A DNA stretch of 64,000 nt from Microbacterium sp. ET2 (lineage in GTDB: Bacteria > Actinomycetota > Actinomycetes > Actinomycetales > Microbacteriaceae). Shown one piece after another: positions 43,944 to 52,261 of the stretch. Position 1 is the first letter of the stretch. Every line of letters begins with the position of its first letter. The notes beneath the pieces were generated by a model. That model had not been told where the DNA came from and made no database searches. It was given only the letters and a program-made list of their open reading frames with translations. Location of the stretch: contig NZ_CP128170.1 in NCBI RefSeq assembly GCF_030347395.1, forward strand, positions 3,224,001-3,288,000, given 5' to 3'. Made by a program: the position numbers and the translations under genes.

Positions 43944-45047
43944 TCAGGCCACGCGAACGGTCGCCGCGCGGGCGAGCTCCCGCAGGTCGTTGACGGCCGC
44001 GTGGCCGAGGTCCGCGCCCGACAGCGCCCGGCCGGCCTCCGAGGAGTACTCCTCGATGAGGGTCTCCACGCGCTCCAGCGCGCCGCTGTCGATGATGGTC
44101 CGCTGCAGGGATCCGATCTGCTCGTCGTCCAGAGCGGGATCGCCGACGAGTTCGTCGACGATCTGGCGTGCCGAGGTGCCGATGGCCTCGCGGGCATAGG
44201 CGACGAGCACCGTTCGCTTGCCCTCGCGCAGGTCGTCACCGGCGGGCTTGCCGGTCTCGGCCGAGTCGCCGAAGACGCCGAGCACATCGTCGCGCAGCTG
44301 GAAGGCCATTCCGAGCGGGTGACCGAAGGCGGCGAGAGCTCCGCGCTGGGCGTCGGAACCACCCGCGAGGGCGGCGCCGATGACGAGCGGCTGCTGGATG
44401 CTGTAACGCGCCGACTTGAACGACGCTACGCGCAGGGCCCGCCCGGCGTGCTCCTCGTCGGGCGCGACACGGAAGGCGGACTCCTCGGCGATGTCGAGGA
44501 ACTGTCCGACCGTGACCTCACGACGCATGCGGGCGTATTCCTCCCGCGCGGTCGCGGCCGCGGCATCCCGTGAGCGATCCATCTCGGCGAGGGATTCCTC
44601 GAAGAGGTCGTCGCTCCACGCGACCAGGAGGTCGCCGAGCAGGATGGCGCCGGAACGGCCGAACGCGGCGGCGTCGCCACGCCAGCCCGAGGCGCGGTGC
44701 CTCGCTTCCAGCGCGCGATGTGCGGAGGGGCGGCCGCGGCGGGTGTCGGAGTTGTCGATGACGTCGTCGTGCACGAGGGCGGCGGCGTGGAAGATCTCCA
44801 GCGCCGCGGCGGCGCCGATCACGGGCGCAGGCGGGTCTTCGGCCCGCGATCGCGCCTCGTGGACCGCCCGCCACCCGGCGATGAGGAAACGTCCCCGCAA
44901 GCGCTTGCCGCCGGTCAGGGCGTCGGCGGCGGCGTCGATGATCATCGCCGCCTCGTCGCCGAGCTCCTGCGCCTCGGCACGCTGACGTGCGAGGAAGTTG
45001 TTCAGTCGCTGAGAAACAGCCTCTACGGCGCCCGCGGAAGATGACAC
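43944..45047 (-). CDS. Polyprenyl diphosphate synthase (IdsA/GrcC-like)
   Basis: A 367-residue trans-prenyltransferase that condenses isopentenyl diphosphate with allylic diphosphates. The first aspartate-rich motif HDDVID is at 93-98 (DDxxD) and the second is LRDDVLGVFGD. The bulky residues before the first motif (EIFHAAALV) set product length; geranylgeranyl or similar is likely, but not certain. In mycobacteria idsA2 has the same place between Rv2175c and the mraZ cluster. It may feed carotenoid or menaquinone synthesis. Confidence 0.86.
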   Translation of the reverse strand: MSSSAGAVEAVSQRLNNFLARQRAEAQELGDEAAMIIDAAADALTGGKRLRGRFLIAGWRAVHEARSRAEDPPAPVIGAAAALEIFHAAALVHDDVIDNSDTRRGRPSAHRALEARHRASGWRGDAAAFGRSGAILLGDLLVAWSDDLFEESLAEMDRSRDAAAATAREEYARMRREVTVGQFLDIAEESAFRVAPDEEHAGRALRVASFKSARYSIQQPLVIGAALAGGSDAQRGALAAFGHPLGMAFQLRDDVLGVFGDSAETGKPAGDDLREGKRTVLVAYAREAIGTSARQIVDELVGDPALDDEQIGSLQRTIIDSGALERVETLIEEYSSEAGRALSGADLGHAAVNDLRELARAATVRVA

Positions 45048-45109
45048 GGCCCTAGCCTAGTAATCAGCGGGACGCGTAGAATCGTCCAACCGGATCCAGA
45101 GGGGGACCC

Positions 45110-45478
45110 ATGCCACTCTCCGAACAGGAGCAGCGTCTGCTGGATGAGATGGAACGTCATCTCATGCGCAACGACGCCGACGTGGTCAGCGCGCGTGAAG
45201 GGCGCGCCCTCAGCTATCGCAACATCGTGTACGGCACGATCCTCGTGCTGCTGGGCCTGGGTGGCCTGATCGCCGGTGTGGCGCTGAAGCTCATCGTCGT
45301 CGGAGTGATCGCATTCGTCGTGATGCTTGGCGGCGTCATCCTCGCGGTGACTCCCGCACGGGGGGCACCGAGGTCCGAGCCTCGACCGGTGAAGACGAAT
45401 CCCGGGCGCGCCGCCGCCGGGGGGTCCTTCATGGATCGCATGAACGACCGCTGGGACCGCCGGCAGGGCGAACGATGA
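45110..45478 (+). CDS. DUF3040 membrane protein
   Basis: A 122-residue protein starting MPLSEQEQRLLDEMERHL, the DUF3040 signature, with two adjacent membrane helices at about 44-85 and a basic C-terminal tail. The family is actinobacterial and sits near mraZ. Function unknown. GAGGGGG precedes the ATG, with TAGAAT at 45077 as a likely -10. A strong terminator follows. Confidence 0.85.
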   Translation: MPLSEQEQRLLDEMERHLMRNDADVVSAREGRALSYRNIVYGTILVLLGLGGLIAGVALKLIVVGVIAFVVMLGGVILAVTPARGAPRSEPRPVKTNPGRAAAGGSFMDRMNDRWDRRQGER

Positions 45479-45507
45479 TCGCCGGCTGATCGCCCGCATC
45501 CACTTCC

Positions 45508-45538
45508 AGAGCACCGACCTTCGGGTCGGTGCTCTTTC
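45508..45538 (+). terminator. Rho-independent terminator
   Basis: AGAGCACCGACC (45508-45519) and GGTCGGTGCTCT (45524-45535) form a 12-base stem with a TTCG loop, followed by T residues. It separates the DUF3040 gene from the mraZ promoter region. Confidence 0.88.
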
Positions 45539-45764
45539 ATGCCCGCGCCGCTGGCTCACCTCCGCGTCTCCATTTCCCTCCCCGTGCGCGCACGCGGGAG
45601 GAGATCGCCGCGTCGGAGGACGGGATGCCGCGACTTCACCGCCCCGGGGCCGGACTCCTCCCGTGTGCGGCCGGCGGTGAGCGTGCATCCGGCAGCCGGC
45701 GGGCCCGGCACGAGGCCGCCGTCTGCCCCAGAAAATCGCGGGTGAACAAGGCTTCGGGGTATCG
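45539..45764 (+). other. Long intergenic region before mraZ
   Basis: Together with its flanks the gene-free stretch is 355 bases (45479-45833). Short open frames here have no Shine-Dalgarno or recognisable product and I reject them. It begins with the terminator at 45508 and ends with the MraZ boxes. Confidence 0.6.
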
Positions 45765-45790
45765 AAGTGGAGGAAAGTGGAGTAAAGTGG
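45765..45790 (+). promoter_or_regulatory. MraZ operator boxes
   Basis: Three copies of AAGTGG start at 45765, 45775 and 45785, exactly ten bases apart. MraZ binds such helically phased GTGG repeats before its own operon. The site lies 44 bases upstream of the mraZ start. Confidence 0.85.
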
Positions 45791-45833
45791 CGAACATCTT
45801 CGAAGGCCGGACGAAGAAGGGGGTGGTGTGCCG

Positions 45834-46265
45834 ATGCTGCTGGGTACGCACACTCCCAAGCTCGACGACAAAGGCCGGGTCATCCTTCCGGCCAAGTTCC
45901 GCGACGACCTCGGCGGCGGCATCGTCATCACCCGTGGTCAGGAGCGCTGCCTCTACGTCTTCAGCGAGAGCGAGTTCGAGCGTGTCCACGACCGCATCCG
46001 CGAGGCGCCGCTGAGCAACAAGCAGGCGCGCGACTTCCTCCGCATGTTCCTCTCGGGGGCGAGCGCCGAGAAGCCGGACGGGCAGAACCGCATCACCATC
46101 CCGCCGCCCCTGCGCTCCTACGCGGGGCTGGAGAAGGACCTCGTCGTCACCGGTGTCGGCGCGCACGCTGAGATCTGGGACGCGGAGGCCTGGAACGCCT
46201 ACGCCCTCGCCAACGAGGACAGCTACTCAGAGATGGAGCAGGAGGTGATCCCCGGCCTCTTCTGA
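45834..46265 (+). CDS. mraZ: Transcriptional regulator MraZ
   Basis: A 143-residue AbrB-fold protein, a DNA-binding ring that represses its own division cluster. Two half-repeats each hold a DKGRV / DGQNRI type motif: [20 protein letters not shown] and [18 protein letters not shown] 45834 gives the standard beginning MLLGTHTPK and the family length; GTG 45828 is an in-frame alternative, and both sit just after AAGAAGGGGG. Its binding boxes are visible upstream. Confidence 0.93.
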   Translation: MLLGTHTPKLDDKGRVILPAKFRDDLGGGIVITRGQERCLYVFSESEFERVHDRIREAPLSNKQARDFLRMFLSGASAEKPDGQNRITIPPPLRSYAGLEKDLVVTGVGAHAEIWDAEAWNAYALANEDSYSEMEQEVIPGLF

Positions 46266-46367
46266 CGCCCCCGGCTGTGACTCCCAGCCGCTGCCGCCCT
46301 GTCGCACTTCCCCGGCGCCAGGTCGAAGCGGATGGGGATCAGAGCCGGGGGACCCGGCCCCACGATC

Positions 46368-47324
46368 ATGAACCCCCGCGACATCCACACCCCCGTCCTG
46401 CTCGAGCGCTGTCTCGAGATGCTCGGACCCGCCCTCCAAGCGCCAGGAGCGGTCTTCGTCGACGCGACGCTCGGGATGGGTGGGCACAGCGAAGCGTTCC
46501 TCGAACGCTTCCCCGACCTCCACCTGATCGGACTGGATCGCGACCGCGACGCCCTGCGGATCGCCGGCGAGCGTCTGGCCTCCTTCGGCGATCGGGTCGA
46601 CCTCGTCCACACCGTCTACGACGGCCTCGGCGCCGCCCTCGACAGCGTCGGGGTCGACGCCGTTCACGGCATCCTGTTCGACCTCGGCGTGTCCTCGCTC
46701 CAACTGGACGAGGTCGATCGCGGTTTCGCCTACTCGCGGGACGCTCCTCTCGACATGCGGATGGACCAGTCCACCGGGGTCACCGCCGCCGATGTGCTCG
46801 CCACCTTCAGTGAAGGTCAACTGCGGCGGATCTTCGAACGATACGGCGAGGAGAAGCTCGCCGGCCGCTACGCCCGGGCCATCGTGGCCGCACGGGCTGA
46901 GGCGCCGATCGAACGCTCCGGTCAGCTCGTCGACGTCCTCACGCGCGCCACTCCGTATGCCGCGCAGCGCACCGGCCATCCCGCCAAGCGGGTGTTCCAG
47001 GCGCTGCGGATCGAGGTCAACGCCGAACTGGCCGCCCTCGAGGCGGCGATTCCCGCAGCCCTCGAGCAGCTGGTCGTCGGCGGGCGCATGGTGGTGCTGT
47101 CCTACCAGTCGCTGGAGGACCGGCTGGTCAAGCGCGTCTTCGCCGACGCTGTGGCCTCCACCTCCCCGCGCGGACTTCCGGTCGAGCTTCCCGAGCACGC
47201 TCCCCGCTTCCGGCTGCTGGTCCGCGGAGCCGAGCAGGCGGATGCCGACGAGAAGGCGCACAACCCCCGCGCCACCCCAGTGCGGCTGCGAGCCGTCGAA
47301 CGAGTGAGAGAGACCGCGGCATGA
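46368..47324 (+). CDS. rsmH: 16S rRNA m4C1402 methyltransferase RsmH
   Basis: A 318-residue SAM-dependent enzyme that N4-methylates C1402 in the ribosomal P site. The N terminus [15 protein letters not shown], then [16 protein letters not shown] (SAM loop), [17 protein letters not shown] and [11 protein letters not shown] are all family blocks. It follows mraZ by 102 bases with only a weak ribosome site; the frame is open from ATG 46332, adding 12 residues. The stop overlaps ftsL (ATGA). Confidence 0.92.
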   Translation: MNPRDIHTPVLLERCLEMLGPALQAPGAVFVDATLGMGGHSEAFLERFPDLHLIGLDRDRDALRIAGERLASFGDRVDLVHTVYDGLGAALDSVGVDAVHGILFDLGVSSLQLDEVDRGFAYSRDAPLDMRMDQSTGVTAADVLATFSEGQLRRIFERYGEEKLAGRYARAIVAARAEAPIERSGQLVDVLTRATPYAAQRTGHPAKRVFQALRIEVNAELAALEAAIPAALEQLVVGGRMVVLSYQSLEDRLVKRVFADAVASTSPRGLPVELPEHAPRFRLLVRGAEQADADEKAHNPRATPVRLRAVERVRETAA

Positions 47325-47929
47325 GCGCACCCCTGATCGCCGCACGACCGAGCTCTCCCACGGGGGCGCGCTCGACCCACCCCAGCGCGCCCGGCCGGGC
47401 GGGCGAGCGCCGGCTGCGGCCGGTCGAGCAGACCGCACCGCGTCCGCGGCGACGGCCACGGCTCGCCTACGGGATCGTCGCCGTCGTCGCCGCCCTGGCC
47501 ATCGCCGGGGTGCAGATGATGCTCTCGATCCTCACCACCCAGAGCTCCTACGAGATCTCCTCCCTGACCCAGCAGCAGAGTGAGCTGCAGTGGCAGCGGC
47601 AGATGCTCTCGGATGATGTCGCCGGGCTCAGTTCGCCCCAGTACCTCGCGGCCAACGCGGCGGCGCTCGGCATGGTCATCGAGGAGTCGCCCAATTACCT
47701 GCGTCTGAGCGACGGCGCCGTCCTCGGTGCCGGTATCGCGGCGGAGGGCGGCGCGTCGATCGACGCGCTCGGACGCGGTTCGGTCGCCAACGACCTCATC
47801 GCCGACCGGCCGCTGGTGACCGAACCGGACGCCACCATCCAGGGGGCCCCGGTGGCCACCACCGGGGCCGGGCTCACCGACACGCCGCCGCCGGTGGCCG
47901 ACACTCTGCCGACTCCCGCCACAAACTGA
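47321..47929 (+). CDS. ftsL: FtsL-like septum protein
   Basis: A 202-residue bitopic protein placed between rsmH and ftsI. It has a basic Pro-rich cytoplasmic tail of about 48 residues, a membrane helix at about 49-69 ([18 protein letters not shown]) and a coiled-coil [17 protein letters not shown] that would pair with FtsB. A disordered Thr/Ala/Pro tail follows. The sequence is weakly conserved, and position is the chief evidence for FtsL. Confidence 0.8.
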   Translation: MSAPLIAARPSSPTGARSTHPSAPGRAGERRLRPVEQTAPRPRRRPRLAYGIVAVVAALAIAGVQMMLSILTTQSSYEISSLTQQQSELQWQRQMLSDDVAGLSSPQYLAANAAALGMVIEESPNYLRLSDGAVLGAGIAAEGGASIDALGRGSVANDLIADRPLVTEPDATIQGAPVATTGAGLTDTPPPVADTLPTPATN

Positions 47930-47934
47930 GACCG

Positions 47935-49722
47935 ATGACCACCCGAGCAAGCCGCAGTCCTCGCCGCCGCACGGTGGTCGCGCTGGCCGTCGTGCTGGCG
48001 GTCCTCGTCGGCTTCATCGTGCGCCTCGTGGATATCCAGGTGGTCAACGCCGACGAGCACATCGAAGACTCGTTGGAGTGGGCGTTCAGCGGATCCCGGG
48101 ATCTCCACGGCTCGCGAGGGGCGATCATCGACACCGCCGGCAACACCCTGGCCGGCAGCATTCTGCGCTATGACGTGGTGATCGATCCCAAGAACACCGG
48201 CGACATCACCCGGGCGGACGACGACGAGATCGAATCCACCCTGACGTGGCCCGAGGCGTCGGGCCTCATCGGCTCCGTCACCGGGCAGGAAGCCGACGAC
48301 ATCCAGCGGATCGTCGCATCGGCTCTGGCCGCCGATCCTGCAGACCAGTACGAGTTCATCCAGCGCGGGATCTCCACCGAGCAGTACCGCGCGCTGGCCG
48401 ACCTGAAGCTGCCGTACCTGACCTTCGAGCAGCATCCTGCCCGGACCTACCCCGATGGTGCGGTCGCGGGAAACCTCATCGGGTTCATGGGCACGGACGA
48501 GGTGCCTCTCGCCGGGCTGGAGCTGAGCCAGGACGGCTGTCTCACCGCCACCGACGGGCAGCTCCGTTTCCAGCGCGGCAAGGACGGCGTCATCATCCCC
48601 GGTACCGAGGTCGAGGACCCCGCAGTGGACGGCGGCACCCTCGAGCTGACGATCGACCGGGATCTGCAGTGGTATCTCATGCAGCTCATCGCCGAGCAGG
48701 TGCAGGACATGGGTGCGATGAGCGGGTCGATCATGGTCACCGAGGTTGACACCGGCAAGATCCGGGCGGCGGCGGAGTTCCCCTCCGTCGACCCCAACAA
48801 CGTCGCGGCCTCACCGGACGACGACCGCAAGAGCCGGATCTTCACCGACTGGTTCGAACCCGGATCGACGTTCAAGGCGCTCACGGCCGCCACCGTGATC
48901 GATGCCGGGGGACAGAACACGCAGTCGACGGTGGTCGCCGCCAGCACCGAGACCTTCGCCAACGGCGCACGTGTGCGGGACTCCTTCGTCCACCCCGCGT
49001 ACAACTACACCCTCACCGGTGTGCTCATCGACTCCTCCAACGCCGCCATCTCCCGGATCAGTGAGACGGTCGATCCGCAGACGCGCTACGAGTACCTCCA
49101 GCGCTTCGGCGTCGGAGAGGGGAGCGCGGTGGAGTTTCCCGGCGAGCAGACGGGCCTTCTCCGACCAGCCGCCGAGTGGGACAACCAGACCGTGTACAAC
49201 ACCACGTACGGGCAAGGTCTCACCACGACCCTTCCCGAGCTCGTCGGTGCCTACGGTGCCATCGCCAACGACGGCGAGCGTGTTCCGCTGACGCTCGTGG
49301 AGAGCTGCACCTCGGCCGACGGCACCGTCACCACCCCCGACACCCCCGAGCCGACTCGCGTGGTGAGCGAAGACACCGCGACTCAGGTGCAGCAGATCCT
49401 GGAGAACGTCGCATTGCAGGCGAACTACGCCGAAGAGATCGCCGTGCCGGGCTATCGCATCGCCGTCAAGACCGGCACCGGTGAGAAGTCCGACCCCGTG
49501 ACGGGCGGCTACAAGAGCGGTGCGTACTTCACCACGATGATCGGTTTCGCACCTGCGGACGACCCGCAGTACGTCGTCGCCGTGACGCTGGACGAGCCCA
49601 CCAAGGTAAAGTCATCTGTGGCCAACGCCGCGGCATTCCAGCAGGCGATGACGCAGGTGCTCAAGACCTACCGGGTCATGCCGTCCACGACGCAACCGCC
49701 TGTCCTGCCGAAGTTCGGCTGA
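47935..49722 (+). CDS. ftsI: Septal peptidoglycan transpeptidase FtsI (PBP class B)
   Basis: A 595-residue penicillin-binding protein that crosslinks septal wall with FtsW. A short basic tail is followed by a membrane helix at about 15-37, the dimerisation region, then the transpeptidase with STFK at 311-314 (nucleophile Ser311), SSN at 367-369 and KTG at 512-514. A C-terminal PASTA is absent. Six bases separate it from ftsL. The next gene is murF, with murE missing. Confidence 0.92.
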   Translation: MTTRASRSPRRRTVVALAVVLAVLVGFIVRLVDIQVVNADEHIEDSLEWAFSGSRDLHGSRGAIIDTAGNTLAGSILRYDVVIDPKNTGDITRADDDEIESTLTWPEASGLIGSVTGQEADDIQRIVASALAADPADQYEFIQRGISTEQYRALADLKLPYLTFEQHPARTYPDGAVAGNLIGFMGTDEVPLAGLELSQDGCLTATDGQLRFQRGKDGVIIPGTEVEDPAVDGGTLELTIDRDLQWYLMQLIAEQVQDMGAMSGSIMVTEVDTGKIRAAAEFPSVDPNNVAASPDDDRKSRIFTDWFEPGSTFKALTAATVIDAGGQNTQSTVVAASTETFANGARVRDSFVHPAYNYTLTGVLIDSSNAAISRISETVDPQTRYEYLQRFGVGEGSAVEFPGEQTGLLRPAAEWDNQTVYNTTYGQGLTTTLPELVGAYGAIANDGERVPLTLVESCTSADGTVTTPDTPEPTRVVSEDTATQVQQILENVALQANYAEEIAVPGYRIAVKTGTGEKSDPVTGGYKSGAYFTTMIGFAPADDPQYVVAVTLDEPTKVKSSVANAAAFQQAMTQVLKTYRVMPSTTQPPVLPKFG

Positions 49723-49739
49723 CGACCTCCCTTTGACAC

Positions 49740-51152
49740 ATGATCTCCCTCTCCCTGCACCACATCGCCCTGACGCTCGGCGGAAACCTCCTCCTCGTCG
49801 GCGACGACACCGTCGACACCGAGGTCTCGGGGGCTGTCGATACCGACTCCCGCGCCATCGGCCCGGGCGACATCTTCGTCGCCAAACCCGGTGAGACCAC
49901 CGACGGCCACCTGTTCGTCTCGGCGGCGCACCGGGCCGGTGCGGTGCTCGCGATCGTCGAGCGGCCGCTCGACGAGCCCATCACCCAGATCGTCGTGCCC
50001 GACGTGGTGCAGGCCCTGGCCGATCTCGCCCGCGACGTCGTCGCCCGGGTGCGGTCCCGGGGGACGCTGAAGGTCATCGGGATCACCGGCTCGAACGGCA
50101 AGACCACCACGAAGAACCTCCTGGCGCGCATCCTCCAGGACGAGGGAGAGACCGTCGCCCCCCGCGCCTCCTACAACAACGAGGTCGGGGCACCGCTGAC
50201 GATGCTCCGCGTGACCGAGGACACCCGCTACCTCGTGAGCGAGTTCGGTGCGAGCGGCCCGGGGGCCATCGCCGCACTCGCCGGTCTCGTCCACCCCGAC
50301 ATCTCGGTCGTCCTCATGGTCGGCATGGCCCACGCCGGCGGATTCGGCGGGATCGAGGGAACCTTCCGCGCCAAGTCCGAACTCGTCCAGGCACTGCGTC
50401 CCGGGGGTGTGGCGGTGCTGAACGCCGATGACCCGCGCGTGATCCAGATGGCCCCGATCGCGGCGGAGCGGCCCGCCGCCGTGCGCTGGTTCGGCCGAGG
50501 GGACACCGCCGAGGTGCGGGCCGAGGACGTCGAGGTGACCGCCGACGGCACGTCGTGCACGGTCTTCGTCGATGACTCGTCGGCACCCCTGCGCCTGCGT
50601 GTGCTCGGCGAGCACCACGTGATGAACGCCCTGGCCGCGATCGCCGCAGCCACCGCGCTCGGCGTGTCGCTCGACGACGCGGTCGCTCGCCTGGAGACGG
50701 TCGAACTCGCCGAGCGGTGGCGCATGCAGCCCCTGGGGTCGCCGCGCGTGCGGATCATCAACGACGCCTACAACGCCAGCCCCGACTCGATGTCCGCGGC
50801 CCTGCGCACGCTTGCCCAGATCACCGGGCCGGGGGAGCGCACGGTCGCCGTCCTCGGTGCGATGAGCGAGTTGGGGGAGTACGCCGGCGAGGAGCACGAC
50901 CGCATCGGGCTCCAGGCCGTGCGACTCGGCATCCAGCGCATCGTCGTCATCGGCCCCGAGGCCCGCCGCCTCTTCCTCGCTGCCGTCGGGGAAGGTTCGT
51001 GGGACGGCGAGGCGGTCTTCTTCGCCACCGCCGATGAGGCCTACGACTACCTCACCGGCGAGCTTCGCGACGGCGACCGGGTGCTGGTGAAGTCGTCCAA
51101 CTCCGCGGGCCTGAGGTTCCTCGGCGACCGACTGGGAGGATTCTTCTCGTGA
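49740..51152 (+). CDS. murF: UDP-MurNAc-tripeptide--D-Ala-D-Ala ligase MurF
   Basis: A 470-residue Mur ligase that adds D-Ala-D-Ala to the stem. The substrate domain has VDTDSRAIGPGDIFVA, the P-loop is GSNGKTTTKN near residue 117, and INDAYNASPDSM is the MurF-specific ligase block. There is no DNPR or similar MurE amino-acid signature, so it is not MurE. It starts 17 bases after ftsI, and its stop overlaps mraY. It may accept a tripeptide with an unusual third residue. Confidence 0.93.
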   Translation: MISLSLHHIALTLGGNLLLVGDDTVDTEVSGAVDTDSRAIGPGDIFVAKPGETTDGHLFVSAAHRAGAVLAIVERPLDEPITQIVVPDVVQALADLARDVVARVRSRGTLKVIGITGSNGKTTTKNLLARILQDEGETVAPRASYNNEVGAPLTMLRVTEDTRYLVSEFGASGPGAIAALAGLVHPDISVVLMVGMAHAGGFGGIEGTFRAKSELVQALRPGGVAVLNADDPRVIQMAPIAAERPAAVRWFGRGDTAEVRAEDVEVTADGTSCTVFVDDSSAPLRLRVLGEHHVMNALAAIAAATALGVSLDDAVARLETVELAERWRMQPLGSPRVRIINDAYNASPDSMSAALRTLAQITGPGERTVAVLGAMSELGEYAGEEHDRIGLQAVRLGIQRIVVIGPEARRLFLAAVGEGSWDGEAVFFATADEAYDYLTGELRDGDRVLVKSSNSAGLRFLGDRLGGFFS

Positions 51153-52261
51153 GATCCCTCCTGACCGCCGCGGCGATCTCGCTGGCCTTCACCCTCTTCC
51201 TCACCCCGGTCTTCCTTCGGCTGTTCCGTCGGTGGGGGTGGGGTCAGGTGATCCGCACCCCCGACGATATCCGCAACCCGAGCCACGGCGAGAAGCGCGG
51301 AACGCCCACGATGGGCGGGACGATCTTCATCGCCGGCACCATCATCGGCTACCTCGTCGGCGGCGTGGCGGGGAACAACCCACCCACCGTGTCGGGTCTG
51401 CTCGTGCTGTGGATGATGGTCGGGTTCGGCACCGTCGGCTTCATCGACGACTTCATGAAGGTCCGCAGCCAGCGCAGCCTCGGCCTGAGCGGGTGGCGCA
51501 AGATCGTGGGTCAGGTCATCGTCGCGGTGCCGTTCGGCATCGTCGCGCTGAACTTCCCCAACATCTACAACGAGACGCCCGCTTCGCCCTACATCTCGGT
51601 GTTCCGCGACGTGCAGGTGCTGTGGTTCTTCGCCCTCGGGCCCATCCTCGGATGGCTGCTGTACCTGGCCTGGATCTCCTTCATCGGCGTCGCCGCCTCC
51701 AATTCCGTGAATGTCAGCGACGGGCTGGACGGTCTCGCCGCGGGAGCCGGCATCTTCGTCGTCGGCGCCTACAGCCTCATCGCCTTCTGGCAGTTCAATC
51801 AGGCGTGCTTCGGCGGCGGGGAATTGAGTCCGGGCGGACTCTCGGCGTGCTACGCCACGCGAGACCCGTTCGACCTCGCGATCGTCTCCGCCGCGTTCGT
51901 CGGGGCGCTGGTCGGATTCCTCTGGTGGAATGCGCCGAAGGCGCAGGTCTTCATGGGCGATGTCGGATCGATGGCGATCGGCGGCGTCCTCGCGGCGATG
52001 GCGATCCTGACCCGGACCGAGCTGCTCATGGTGCTCGTCGCGGGCGTCTACGTGATCGCCTCCGGCTCTGTCATCCTCCAGCGCGTCTACTTCAAGCTGA
52101 CGCGCGGCAAGCGACTCTTCCTCATGAGTCCCCTGCACCACCATCTGGAGATGCGGGGGTGGTCGGAGATCACCATCGTGGTGCGGATGTGGATCATCGC
52201 CGGCCTCCTCGCGGTCTCGGGCGTCGGGTTCTTCTACGTCGAATGGCTCTCGCAGACATGA
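51149..52261 (+). CDS. mraY: Phospho-MurNAc-pentapeptide translocase MraY
   Basis: A 370-residue membrane enzyme with about ten helices that makes lipid I from UDP-MurNAc-pentapeptide and undecaprenyl phosphate. GTPTMGGTIF, FIDDFMKVRSQRSLGLS, NVSDGLDGLAAG and MSPLHHHLEMRGW are the catalytic loops with the Asp residues and the His triad. GTG start overlapping murF; the stop overlaps murD (ATGA). Confidence 0.94.
   Translation: MRSLLTAAAISLAFTLFLTPVFLRLFRRWGWGQVIRTPDDIRNPSHGEKRGTPTMGGTIFIAGTIIGYLVGGVAGNNPPTVSGLLVLWMMVGFGTVGFIDDFMKVRSQRSLGLSGWRKIVGQVIVAVPFGIVALNFPNIYNETPASPYISVFRDVQVLWFFALGPILGWLLYLAWISFIGVAASNSVNVSDGLDGLAAGAGIFVVGAYSLIAFWQFNQACFGGGELSPGGLSACYATRDPFDLAIVSAAFVGALVGFLWWNAPKAQVFMGDVGSMAIGGVLAAMAILTRTELLMVLVAGVYVIASGSVILQRVYFKLTRGKRLFLMSPLHHHLEMRGWSEITIVVRMWIIAGLLAVSGVGFFYVEWLSQT

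Noticed and set aside
45539..45745. 68-codon frame in the gap before mraZ
   Set aside because: Arg/Pro-rich, no ribosome site, directly after a terminator and not followed by a related gene.
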